DNA from: Phaseolus vulgaris
Lineage: Eukaryota > Streptophyta > Magnoliopsida > Fabales > Fabaceae
DNA: 64,000 nucleotides
Reading direction: 5' to 3'
NCBI RefSeq assembly: GCF_000499845.2
Contig: NC_023750.2
Coordinates: 26,044,643-26,108,642, forward strand
This document shows positions 24,447 to 33,409 of the stretch, piece after piece. The position numbers were made by a program, and so were the translations under genes. The notes under the pieces were generated by a model. That model saw only the letters and a program-made list of their open reading frames with translations, had not been told where the DNA came from and ran no database searches. Each line of letters starts with the position of its first letter. Within the stretch, counting starts at the first letter, position 1.

Positions 24447-25041
24447 CAAGCCCCCCAGTCTTAAGCGAAGACTTGTCTAGCGAAAAGACTGAAAAAGCCT
24501 TCGTTAACACCGGTCTACGTGGCATGGGTGCAGAATTCCAAGCGGTAGTACTTTCTGCGCTCTGACGCTCCACCAAACTCTTCACGCATCATTCGACACG
24601 TGGCTTTCATCAACGGTCATCTTCATCTGCCGTTAGCGCTTCCCAAAACCGTTCGAAAACCCCTAAACCCCTTACGCTCCTACTGTTCCATCACTTTCTT
24701 CACACTTGCGTATGCTCTTATTTCCCTCTGCGAAAGCTCTCGACGTTTCTCGACGCTCTAGATCACCACCTCCCTTTATCATTCTCCCGATCATCGAAAG
24801 GTAACTACTTTCCTTCATCTGCTGGGTTTTCTTGCATTTTCACCGATTTGCATCATCCTATAACTGTCTGGTGCATACGCTGTGGGCTGTTTTTCCATTT
24901 CTCCTTCTGCGTGACTTAGGGCTCTGCCGATTGTCGCAACGAACTCACATTCGTTCGTCTTTCACCTTCCATTCATGATTGAGTCAGCCTTTGTAACCCT
25001 CCTGATTATTTTTCCTTCCTCCTTCGTTTGCAGTTGCTACC
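24447..25041 (+). promoter_or_regulatory. A2 purine tract, opposite-strand promoter and 5'-UTR intron
   Basis: The purine tract GGGGGGCTTG (minus strand) is at 24447-24456, followed by the hairpin AGTCTT/AAGACT. G-box CACGTG is at 24597-24602. The leader then has a 233-base candidate intron from 24801 (AAAG|GTAACT) to 25033 (TTTGCAG), followed by TTGCTACC and the ATG at 25042. A4 has the same borders (60219-60453). Confidence 0.6.
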
Positions 25042-27676
25042 ATGACTCGCACGAAGATCACCCCGAACCCCCCTCCGTCAGCGCGAAACCCCCCTTCACA
25101 AGCACACGACTCTACGCAAGTTCGTGGTGCTCCCTCTTCGCAGGCTGTGAGGCCCGCGTCCTCTCACACCACTCTGGCCCAGGCGACTCCACCAAACGCT
25201 GGAGGAGCCCCCACCCCACTGCCAGACTTCAAGACGTTATACTCATGGGCTAACTCGACCCTCCTAAAGGAAACGTCGTCGGTGAACACCGCGGGAGCGG
25301 TTCTGCGATTGACCAATGGGGACGAGGCCCACCAATCATTCCACAAGGAGCACGATGAGAGAATGATGGTGCTGCCTTGCCCAGCCACTCTGCCAGTGTG
25401 TGTCGATGACAAAGTGAGCGCCGACGGGCCCTTCTGCTTCGTCTACACAACTCTCTTCAAGAAGGTTAAACTCAGGTTCCCTCTCACTCGATTTGAGAGG
25501 GAACTCTTAACCGAGCTCAATATCGCTGCCGCCCAGCTTCACCCCAACAGCTGGGCGTTTTTCCGAGCTTTTGAGGTAACGTGCGCCCACCTGGGGTTGC
25601 CTGCGTCAGTGGACGTATTTTTATTTCTGTTTGAGGCCAAACACCCAGGCGATCGCCTTTGGGTCAGTCTGAACGCCATTGCTGGGAGATCCATCTTCAC
25701 CATCTTCCAGCAGTCGTATAAGGATTGGAAGGGGAAGTTCATCCAGGTTCGCGCAAACGACAAAGACCCTTCCCTTCTCGACGGTTTCCCCTTGTACTGG
25801 GTGGACAAGGGGAAAAAAGAGTCCAAGAGCTGCTTCAGGAGGCCCAGAAGTCCTGATAGCATGGGAGCTTTGGACAGAGACCTTTGTCTCTTCTGGAAGA
25901 GGGTGGCAGATGCCCACATAACATTCTTGACCCCCACCCTGATTTCCTTCGAGTTCTTTGAGGACCAGCTGGAATTTCAAATAGGTTAGGACGCTATATC
26001 TTTATCCTGACATTGCTTCTGATATTGTTTCTGGGCGTCTTGTGCAATACACACAAGACTTTGGTTTTATCTCTTCTGCATATGCCTGCTTTGCTGTCTT
26101 ATTGTCTTGTACCTTTACCCCTTTCTCCTTTGAGCTAACTTATGCACTTTCATTTCACGCAGATACCATGTTGGGTAAGAATATGCTCGCCGATCTAAAG
26201 GCGCTCGCCCGCAACCACGGGTTGGCGACCGGCTCCCAGACGGTTCCCAACTCGGCGGTCGAGAAGGCCATCATCCAGGGGCGATCACCGCCTAAGGCGC
26301 CCACTCAACGAAAGAAACTGGTCCTTAAGAGGCCAAAGCGGAAAGCCCCCCAAGTTGTCCAAGAGGATGAGGAAGAGGACGACGAGGTCACAGAGGATGG
26401 CCTTGTCACGAAAAGGAAGAGGGTGGCACCATCTTCCCCACCTGCCCCGCCCCCTCTTCCAGCTTCAACACCACCATCAACACCCGCTCCTCCTCCTTCA
26501 CCACCAGCACCACAAGCCCCTTCACCACCAGTCCAAGCAGTCCCATTGGCCACTGCGCCACCTGCAACTGAGGCCCAAGAGCCAAACTTCTTAGAGGACC
26601 CCCCGAGCGCCTCTACTCCACATATATCAGCAGGAGGGGGCCCTCCTTCCAACACCTCAGCTGCAGGAGTCATTCCAATCGGGGATGAGGTCGCTCACAC
26701 CTCTCCAATCCTAATCACCGAGTCCCCGGTTGCGTCGCCGCGCCAAGAAGCAACCACCGAAAATATTGTTAAGGAAGGCGGCGACGAGAACCCTCAACAA
26801 GCCCCCTTGGCGCCTCTCCAAGCTGCAAATCTTTCCCTCGAGGTGACGAGGATGTGGGAACCTCTGACTGCTAAACTCAAAACCATTGCAGAGGATATCC
26901 CATCAATCATAACGAGAGCTGTGGAGAGCTCCACCAGGCGGCTACAGGATGACATCTACAACCTCAAGACCGAGAACAGCACAATGAAGGTCGAGGTGGA
27001 GAAGGTGTCATTCAGCCTAACGCTCGCGGAAATGGAACATTCTCGAGTGGAGGATGCCCTAAACACCGAGCTTAGGCTTGCGCGCAAGGAAGCTGTAGAC
27101 CTTCGCCGCAAAGTCCACGAACTTGCCCAGGAAAAGGTCGAACTTGAAAGCAGAATCGTGCCTCTGCGTACCAAGGCGAGCAACCTAGAGGCTCAAATTC
27201 AAGCCAATGCCGACAAGGTACAGAAGCTGGAGCAAAGGTCGATCGACCGCGAGAAGCTACTTGGGCAAGTAGAGAAAGCAAGAGACGACGCCATGGCTGA
27301 TCTCTCCGAGGCAAACAAAGAGAAGGTGAAGATGGTTGCCGAGTTGGCCCAGGCTCAAACAGAATCTAAGAAGGTGGCTGACGACCTTCTTCAAGCTCAA
27401 GAGACCAACAAACAACTCCAAAAACAGGTCGAAGAGCTGGAGCAGCAGAACAAGGAGCTTAAGCAGCAGGTTGAAGGATTTCAAAAGCAAATTGAAGAAC
27501 TTAAGCTAAGCTCTGCTCAGATTCTGGTTGCTGGGTTTGACGCCGCTCGAGAACAGTTTGCATGCCTCTTCCCTGATCTTGACCTTAGCATGGTGTCGTT
27601 AGACAACGAAGTAGTAGATGGGAAGGTCGTTCCCGCCGAAGGCTCAACCAACTCTACCCCATCTGCCTCTTTATGA
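25042..27676 (+). CDS. A2 opposite-strand spliced gene (Tat additional ORF, 818 aa)
   Basis: Exon 1 is 25042-25984 and exon 2 is 26163-27676; the intron 25985-26162 (GTTAGG...CACGCAG, with CTAAC branch-like site) splits an Asp codon. Predicted protein: Ser/Pro-rich N-terminus (1-60); conserved, apparently globular region (about 60-314) with LTRFERELLTELN and LHPNSWAF; basic patch resembling a nuclear signal (KRPKRK, about residue 370); acidic run; KRKRV; proline-rich linker; long coiled coil (about 560-770); conserved end LDLSMVSLDNEVVDGK. Function unknown. It is the extra gene known in Tat-lineage elements between pol and the 3' LTR, in antisense. It points towards pol, with the stem-loop array between the two 3' ends. 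The A4 copy has the same length and mostly silent differences. Confidence 0.85.
25985..26162 (+). other. Coding intron of the A2 opposite-strand gene
   Basis: It begins ATAG|GTTAGG and ends TTTCACGCAG|AT, and is T-rich before the acceptor. An in-frame TAG at 25987 ends the unspliced reading; splicing joins both exons in frame. The same borders occur in A1 (21193-21338) and A4 (61405-61584), although intron sequence and length differ. Confidence 0.8.
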
Positions 27677-28230
27677 ATTCACTTGTATTTATCTTGTAAA
27701 AACTCTTGCACATGTATTTTGAACAGCTACTTATTTTAATAGCGAAATTTGGATATTTCTTCCGACTTCTTTTGAGCGCTTTACTTTCTTCGTATGTTTA
27801 ACTCCGCTGTGTTTAACTTAGCGATTTTGCAAACATGACCTTTGGCGTAACTGCTTCGAGCCGATTCAAACTTAAGCAATAATCGCTTTAAACAACTTGT
27901 ACCCCTGAGGCACTAACCTGATCATAAGAATACCTTCCGAGCAACGAACTGTAACTCAATCATTGGTTCAAACAATGTCCCACTTGACCCGCTTTATCAA
28001 ACAAGTCTTTCAACCTTCTCGCCGTGTTTGAACTTTCGCGATCACCTAGACCTCTTGGCAACACCAGCTTTCCTTAGCCTCAGGCTTTGGCAGTCATCTC
28101 TTTATCTGAGGCAGAAATGCCCTTTGGGACCTTCCTTTACCTCCCCTGAACCTCAGAGCTAAAGACTGGCTGGCTAGGCGTTCTCTTCGAACCTACCTTA
28201 GCCGCCTTTCAAGCTTCTTCCACCCTCTTC
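27677..28230 (+). other. 3' UTR and spacer of the A2 opposite-strand gene
   Basis: An AT-rich stretch after the stop, then a moderately GC-rich spacer. It is shared with A4 (63099-63650), and no coding sequence is visible. Confidence 0.6.
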
Positions 28231-29095
28231 GCCATACCTGAACTCGTTCAAGACGAGAAGGATTTTATCTTGCCTATACTCGCACACAGGCGAGAAGGTC
28301 TTTTAACTCGCCTGAACTCGCTCATCGGCGAGAAGGACTTTTACTCACCTGAACTCGCTCATCGGCGAGAAGGACTTTAAACGGCCTTAACTTGCTCGAC
28401 AGCGAGAAGGACTTTGTCAGGTGCCTCAACTTGCCCAGGGTGTACATCTCCTCCCCCCTGGATGCACTGAGGACCTTTTCTTTCTCACGCCTGCACTCGC
28501 TCGACGGCGAGGAGGTCTTTAACTTGCCTCTGCGTTGCCCCGGGAGTTACATCTTCTCGCTCCCAGAAACACGGAGGACTTTTTCTCTTTCTCGCCTGCA
28601 CTCGCTCAACGGCGAGGAGGTCTTTAACTTGCCTCTGCGTTGCCCCGGGAGTTACATCTTCTCGCTCCCAGAAACACGGAGGACTTTTTCTCTTTCTCGC
28701 CTGCACTCGCTCAACGGCGAGGAGGTCTTTGATGGGCCTTAGTTCGCACAACGGCGATAAGGACTTTATCCGGTGCCTCAACTTGCCCAGGGCGTACATC
28801 TCCTCCCCCCTGGATGCACTGAGGACCTTTCTCGCCTGCGCCCGCACAACGGCGAGGAGGTCTTTTTAACTTGCCTCAAAACGCGCGAGGGCGTTGAGGT
28901 CTTCCATCTGGTGCCTCCGATCGCCGAAAAACGATGAGGACTTTAAAAACTTAACTGGTGCCTCTAATCGCCGAAAAACGATGAGGACTTTAAAACTTAA
29001 CTGGTGCCTCTAATCGCCGAAAAACGATGAGGACTTTAAAACTTAACTGGTGCCTCTAATCGCCGAAAAACGATGAGGACTTTAAAACTTTAGAA
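28231..29095. repeat. Modular stem-loop repeat array of A2
   Basis: Successive units each carry a short inverted repeat and then GA(A/G)G(A/T)CTTT. Stem types include CTCGCC...GGCGAG (many copies from 28300), CCAGG...CCTGG-like arms (28430, 28785), CGGGAG...CTCCC (28545, 28645) and ATCG...CGAT in four 45-46-bp units (28909-29085). A unit of about 105 bp is duplicated in tandem at about 28515-28720. The array lies between the 3' ends of the opposite-strand gene and pol. Confidence 0.8.
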
Positions 29096-29347
29096 AACAC
29101 GCGACATATCTTTTCGTGCCTCAAATCATGTACGAATGACAAGGTCTTTCTTCGAAACTTTTGGAAATAACACATATGCGATCTGAAAACACCTTATACT
29201 TCAAAAACTCTTCTTTTATTGGGTGGCCTCATTAAAAACCCTCCTTAGGGAAAAAAGAGTGCCCCCTTAAAACTGTTTTAACAGAGACATTGCAATGTAA
29301 CATTTGTGTTTGTCTTTACTTACAAAGCTCTTAGCTATAGTACAACT
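29096..29347 (-). other. Conserved 3' region downstream of A2 pol
   Basis: It includes GGGTGGCCTCATTAAAAACC and GGAAAAAAGAGTGCCCCCTT, which recur almost unchanged in A1 (36165-36215). It is non-coding and conserved between copies, so it may hold signals for 3'-end formation or packaging; that role is inference. Confidence 0.45.
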
Positions 29348-32300
29348 TCAGGTGTGTGGCGTTCCAGGTACGAGGGATCGCCCCCCTTCCAACGTCTCCA
29401 AGCGATAGGCTCCGTTCCCGAGTGCCTCGGTTATTCTGAACGGTCCAGTCCACTTGGGTGATAGCTTATTCTCCATCTCGTACTGGTGGGCCTTTCTCAT
29501 CACCAGATTGCCTTCTCTAAACTGCCTTGGCATCACCTTTGAGTTGTACCTTCGCTCGACCCTTCTCTTCACCGCCTCAGCCTTCAGCCTTGCCTCCTCC
29601 CTGACTTCGTCCAGCAGATCCAGGTTCAGTCTTCTCTCTTCATTCGAGTCTTCCTCTACAAAGTTCTGGAATCTCGGCGAGCTCTCCTGAATCTCGACTG
29701 GAATCATGGCATCACACCCATAGACCAAGCTAAACGGGGTCTCATGGGTTCCTGACTGCTCGGTGGTGTGGTACGCCCAAACTATTCGGGGTACCTCCTC
29801 AGCCCAACTCCCCTTGGCTTTCTCGAGCCTCCTCTTCAAACCTCTCAGCAACACCCGGTTAGCTGATTCCACCTGGCCATTATTCTGAGGGTGCTCGACG
29901 GATGCAAACACTTGCTGAATTCCGACCCCTTCGCAAAGCTTCTTCAACAGGTGGCTCGCAAACTGAGTCCCATTATCTGATACCAGGCGCTTAGGCACTC
30001 CAAACCGGCACACAATATTCTTCCATACGAAGCCTTCGATCTTGTGCGCGGTGATCTGGGCCACTGGTTCTGCTTCAATCCACTTGGTGAAATACTCAAT
30101 CGCCACCACCAAGTACTTCATCTGCCTGATCGCCAGTGGAAAAGGTCCCAGGATGTCGATTCCCCAAGTATGAAACGGCCAAGGGCTATAGATCGACTTC
30201 AACTCCTCGGGAGGCGCCTTGTGCCAATCGGCGTGCTGCTGGCATTGCTTGCAGCACTGGGCATACTTCTTGCAATCTTCTCTCATGGATGGCCAGTAGT
30301 AGCCTGCACGGAGAGTCCTCGCGGCCAGAGCTCGACCCCCGACGTGACTTCCACATATTCCTTCGTGGGGCTCTGCCATAATCCTCGTGCACTTCTCGCC
30401 GTGTATACATTCCAGGAGTGGGTGAGTGAACCCAAACCTATACAGATCGCCATCAATCAGTGTATACTTGCTGGAATTCTTCTTTACCTTCCTAGCTTCT
30501 GTTGGATCCAACGGGAGGAGGCCATCCGCCAGGCATCGCTTGTACTGTGTTATCCACGTGTCTGGCTCATGGGTGGCGCAGACCTGCATCACGTCCACCT
30601 TCTCTCCTCGACAAGCTCTAATTCTTGGCGATCTCAGGGTTTCTTGTGTCAAAGACTTATGGCTTCTCGCTGCTCTCTCCGTCGACCTGCTTATCTGAAG
30701 GGCCAGGTGATCTGCTACAAATGCCCTCGGCGTCTTCAAAGTTTCTTGAATCACTGTCCTCTGCCTACCCCCCTTGCCCGAACTGGCGAGCTTAGCAAGC
30801 AAGTCAGCTCGGGCATTCTGTTCTCGGGGCACATGCACCACTTCAAAAGAGGCAAAGGAACTCTTCAATTCCTGCACGTACGCCAAGTAAGCCGCCATTT
30901 GTGGATCTTTAGCCTGGAACTCGCCTGTTACTTGCCCTGTGACTAGCAGCGAGTCACTCTTAGCCATCAGCACTCTGGCTCCCATCTCTTTAGCCAGCAG
31001 AATCCCGGCGATCAGCGCCTCATACTCTGCTTGATTGTTGCTGGCTTTGAAGGCGAATCTCAACGATTGTTCGATCAGCACGCCGTTGGGTCCTTCCAAT
31101 ATGACTCCAGCACCGCTACCCTGCTGGTTTGACGATCCATCCACCGAGAGTACCCAACGGAAATCATCTCCTTCAACCCGCGTCGCCTCTGAAGAGAGCT
31201 TGACTACAAAATCTGCAAAGATTTGCCCTTTGATCGGGCCTCGAGGCTCATATTTAATGTCAAACTCTGACAACTCTACTGCCCACTTCACCATTCTTCC
31301 TGCAACGTCGGGCTTCTTCAAGACCTTCTGGATGGGCAGGTCAGTCATCACCAGTATTGTGAAGCTGTGGAAGTAGTGGCGCAACCTCCTCGCCGAAAAC
31401 ACCACAGCCAAAGCAGCCTTCTCCAGGGCCTGATATCTCGTTTCTGGGCCCTGCAACACTTTACTCACGAAATAAATAGGTTTCTGAGCCTGATCCTGGT
31501 CCTGGGCGAGCACAGCACTCACCGCCCTCTCAGTCACAGCGAAATACAACCTGAGAGGGATTCCCGCCAGTGGTTTGCACAAAACCGGCGGGCTCGCCAA
31601 ATATTCCTTCAGCTTGACGAAAGCTTCCTCGCACTCTTTCGTCCAAGCGAACTTGTTATTGCGCCGCAGACACTGGAAGTAGGGATGTCCCTTTTCTCCG
31701 CTTGCTGACACGAAGCGGGATAGGGCCGCCATCCGACCGGTTAGCTGCTGGACTTCTTTCACTGTAGTCGGGCTTCTCATCGCCAAGATGGCGGCACACT
31801 TGTCCGGGTTGGCCTCTATTCCTCTTTCAGTTAAAAGAAAACCTAAGAACTTCCCAGCCTCCACGCCGAAAATGCACTTCTCCGAGTTAAGCTTCAACTT
31901 AAATTTGGCGATCGTCGTGAACAATTCTTCCAAGTCTGCAACGTGCTTGCTTTTCTCCTGCGAGGTCACGACCATGTCATCGACGTAAGCTTGCACGTTC
32001 CTTCCCAGCATCGGTGCAAGTACTCGATCCATCAGCCTCTGGTACGTGGCCCCTGCGTTCTTCAGCCCGAACGGCATCACCTTATAGCAGTAGCACGACC
32101 TCTCCGTCATGAAGGCTGTTTTTTCTTCATCCATGGGATGCATCTTGATCTGATTATAGCCCGAGAAGGCGTCCAGGAAACTCAGCAGCTTGCACCCTGC
32201 AGCACTATCAACCAGGGCATCAATGCTTGGTAAAGGATACGAATCCTTTGGGCAAGCCTTATTCAGGTCGGTGAAATCGACGCACATGCGCCATTTCCCG

Positions 32301-33409
32301 TTGCTCTTCTTTACCAGCACGACATTTGCCAGCCACTCAGGGTACTGGACTTCCCTGATGTGGCCTGCAGCGAGGAGTTTCTGGGTCTCATCCTTGATCG
32401 CCTGCCTCCTTTCTTCATTAAATTTCCTCCTTCTTTGCCGCACCGGTCTCACCATGTTGTCCATCGCCAGGTGATGGCACAAGAAGTCGGGATCGATCCC
32501 GGGCATGTCCGAAGCAGACCAGGCAAACGCGTCCAGATGCCGTTCAATCACCTTGGCGATCTGGTCCTGGAGATCGACCTCCAGAGATCTTCCGAGCTTG
32601 AAAACCTTCCCCCCGATCTCCTTCTCGAGCCACTGCTCGACGGGTTTGGGCCTGGACTCTTTGGCGATCACCGCCTTGGCGATTCCGAGTTCCCTTGCTT
32701 CCTCCGGGCGATTCCGCGCCTCTTCCTCCTCCAGGGCAGCATCCCTCTCCCCCAGCTCAGCATCTACCATCTCTACGTCCCTTCCAGCGGCCTCCTCCAT
32801 TATCGGCGGTCTGGGCTTCACACCGGGCGGTGGGGTGGTTGTGACATAGCTCACTGATCTTTTATTTTTCAGGCTATTTTCATAGCACTTTTTCGCTTCC
32901 TTCTGATCAGACTTTATCGTGATTACCACCCCTTCCATGGACGGCAGCTTCACCTTCATGTGCCGAGTCGATGGAATTGCGCCTATCCTGTTAAGGGTGG
33001 GCCTTCCCAGCAGGATGTTATATGCTGAAGGGGCGTTTACGATGAGGTACTTGATTTTTTCCGTCCTCGACCCAGCCTCATCGGTAAACGTGGTTCTCAG
33101 CTCAATGTACCCCCTGACTTCCACCTGGTCGCCAGCGAACCCATACAAGCACCCTCCATAGGGCCTCAGCTGGTCAAGGGGCAACTCTAGCTGCGTGAAA
33201 GTCGGCCAGAACATCACGTCTGCCGAACTTCCTTGGTCCACCAGAACTCGGTGAACCTTCCTCCCCGCTGTGATCAACGAAATAACAATGGGATCGTTGT
33301 CGTGAGGCACAATGTCCCGAAGATCCTGCTTGGTGAACGTAATGTCCACTTCGGGCGAGTGATCTTCAAACATGTCCACCGACATCACCGATCGCGCGTA
33401 CTTTTTCCT
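29348..33409 (-). CDS. A2 pol: protease, RT, dual RNase H, integrase
   Basis: This is the minus frame directly following the gag UAG. Protease: VLVDQGSSADVMF (near 33230). RT: MCVDFTDLNKACPKDSYPLP and YVDDMVV (near 31980). First RNase H: LRLYFAVTERAVSAVLAQ. Second RNase H: LSVDGSSNQQGSGAGVILEG (near 31140), a known Tat trait. Integrase: zinc region with CKQCQQHADWH, core WGIDILGPFPLA (near 30160) and DNGTQFAS (near 29970), then a C-terminal SH3-like region. All key residues look present. At the very end, one base is missing relative to A1 (GAAGG then GGGGCGATC), so the last residues differ (stop at 29348). Apart from that it looks functional. Confidence 0.88.
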   Translation of the reverse strand, partial: RKKYARSVMSVDMFEDHSPEVDITFTKQDLRDIVPHDNDPIVISLITAGRKVHRVLVDQGSSADVMFWPTFTQLELPLDQLRPYGGCLYGFAGDQVEVRGYIELRTTFTDEAGSRTEKIKYLIVNAPSAYNILLGRPTLNRIGAIPSTRHMKVKLPSMEGVVITIKSDQKEAKKCYENSLKNKRSVSYVTTTPPPGVKPRPPIMEEAAGRDVEMVDAELGERDAALEEEEARNRPEEARELGIAKAVIAKESRPKPVEQWLEKEIGGKVFKLGRSLEVDLQDQIAKVIERHLDAFAWSASDMPGIDPDFLCHHLAMDNMVRPVRQRRRKFNEERRQAIKDETQKLLAAGHIREVQYPEWLANVVLVKKSNGKWRMCVDFTDLNKACPKDSYPLPSIDALVDSAAGCKLLSFLDAFSGYNQIKMHPMDEEKTAFMTERSCYCYKVMPFGLKNAGATYQRLMDRVLAPMLGRNVQAYVDDMVVTSQEKSKHVADLEELFTTIAKFKLKLNSEKCIFGVEAGKFLGFLLTERGIEANPDKCAAILAMRSPTTVKEVQQLTGRMAALSRFVSASGEKGHPYFQCLRRNNKFAWTKECEEAFVKLKEYLASPPVLCKPLAGIPLRLYFAVTERAVSAVLAQDQDQAQKPIYFVSKVLQGPETRYQALEKAALAVVFSARRLRHYFHSFTILVMTDLPIQKVLKKPDVAGRMVKWAVELSEFDIKYEPRGPIKGQIFADFVVKLSSEATRVEGDDFRWVLSVDGSSNQQGSGAGVILEGPNGVLIEQSLRFAFKASNNQAEYEALIAGILLAKEMGARVLMAKSDSLLVTGQVTGEFQAKDPQMAAYLAYVQELKSSFASFEVVHVPREQNARADLLAKLASSGKGGRQRTVIQETLKTPRAFVADHLALQISRSTERAARSHKSLTQETLRSPRIRACRGEKVDVMQVCATHEPDTWITQYKRCLADGLLPLDPTEARKVKKNSSKYTLIDGDLYRFGFTHPLLECIHGEKCTRIMAEPHEGICGSHVGGRALAARTLRAGYYWPSMREDCKKYAQCCKQCQQHADWHKAPPEELKSIYSPWPFHTWGIDILGPFPLAIRQMKYLVVAIEYFTKWIEAEPVAQITAHKIEGFVWKNIVCRFGVPKRLVSDNGTQFASHLLKKLCEGVGIQQVFASVEHPQNNGQVESANRVLLRGLKRRLEKAKGSWAEEVPRIVWAYHTTEQSGTHETPFSLVYGCDAMIPVEIQESSPRFQNFVEEDSNEERRLNLDLLDEVREEARLKAEAVKRRVERRYNSKVMPRQFREGNLVMRKAHQYEMENKLSPKWTGPFRITEALGNGAYRLETLEGGRSLVPGTPHT

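Noticed and set aside
24655..24675. AAACCCCTAAACCCC resembling telomere repeats
   Set aside because: Only one or two imperfect units, at the same place in all family A copies; a promoter-proximal word rather than telomeric DNA.
26305..26673. Gly/Ala-rich minus-strand frame
   Set aside because: Antisense shadow of the proline-rich linker in exon 2; the same shadow occurs at 61697-61975.
28909..29090. Regular repeats with changing inner sequence, resembling a CRISPR array
   Set aside because: Units are plain tandem repeats of 45-46 bp without unique spacers, within a plant retrotransposon.
30044..30946. 300-codon plus-strand frame within A2 pol
   Set aside because: Complement of the well-supported integrase and RNase H coding region; no domain recognisable in it.
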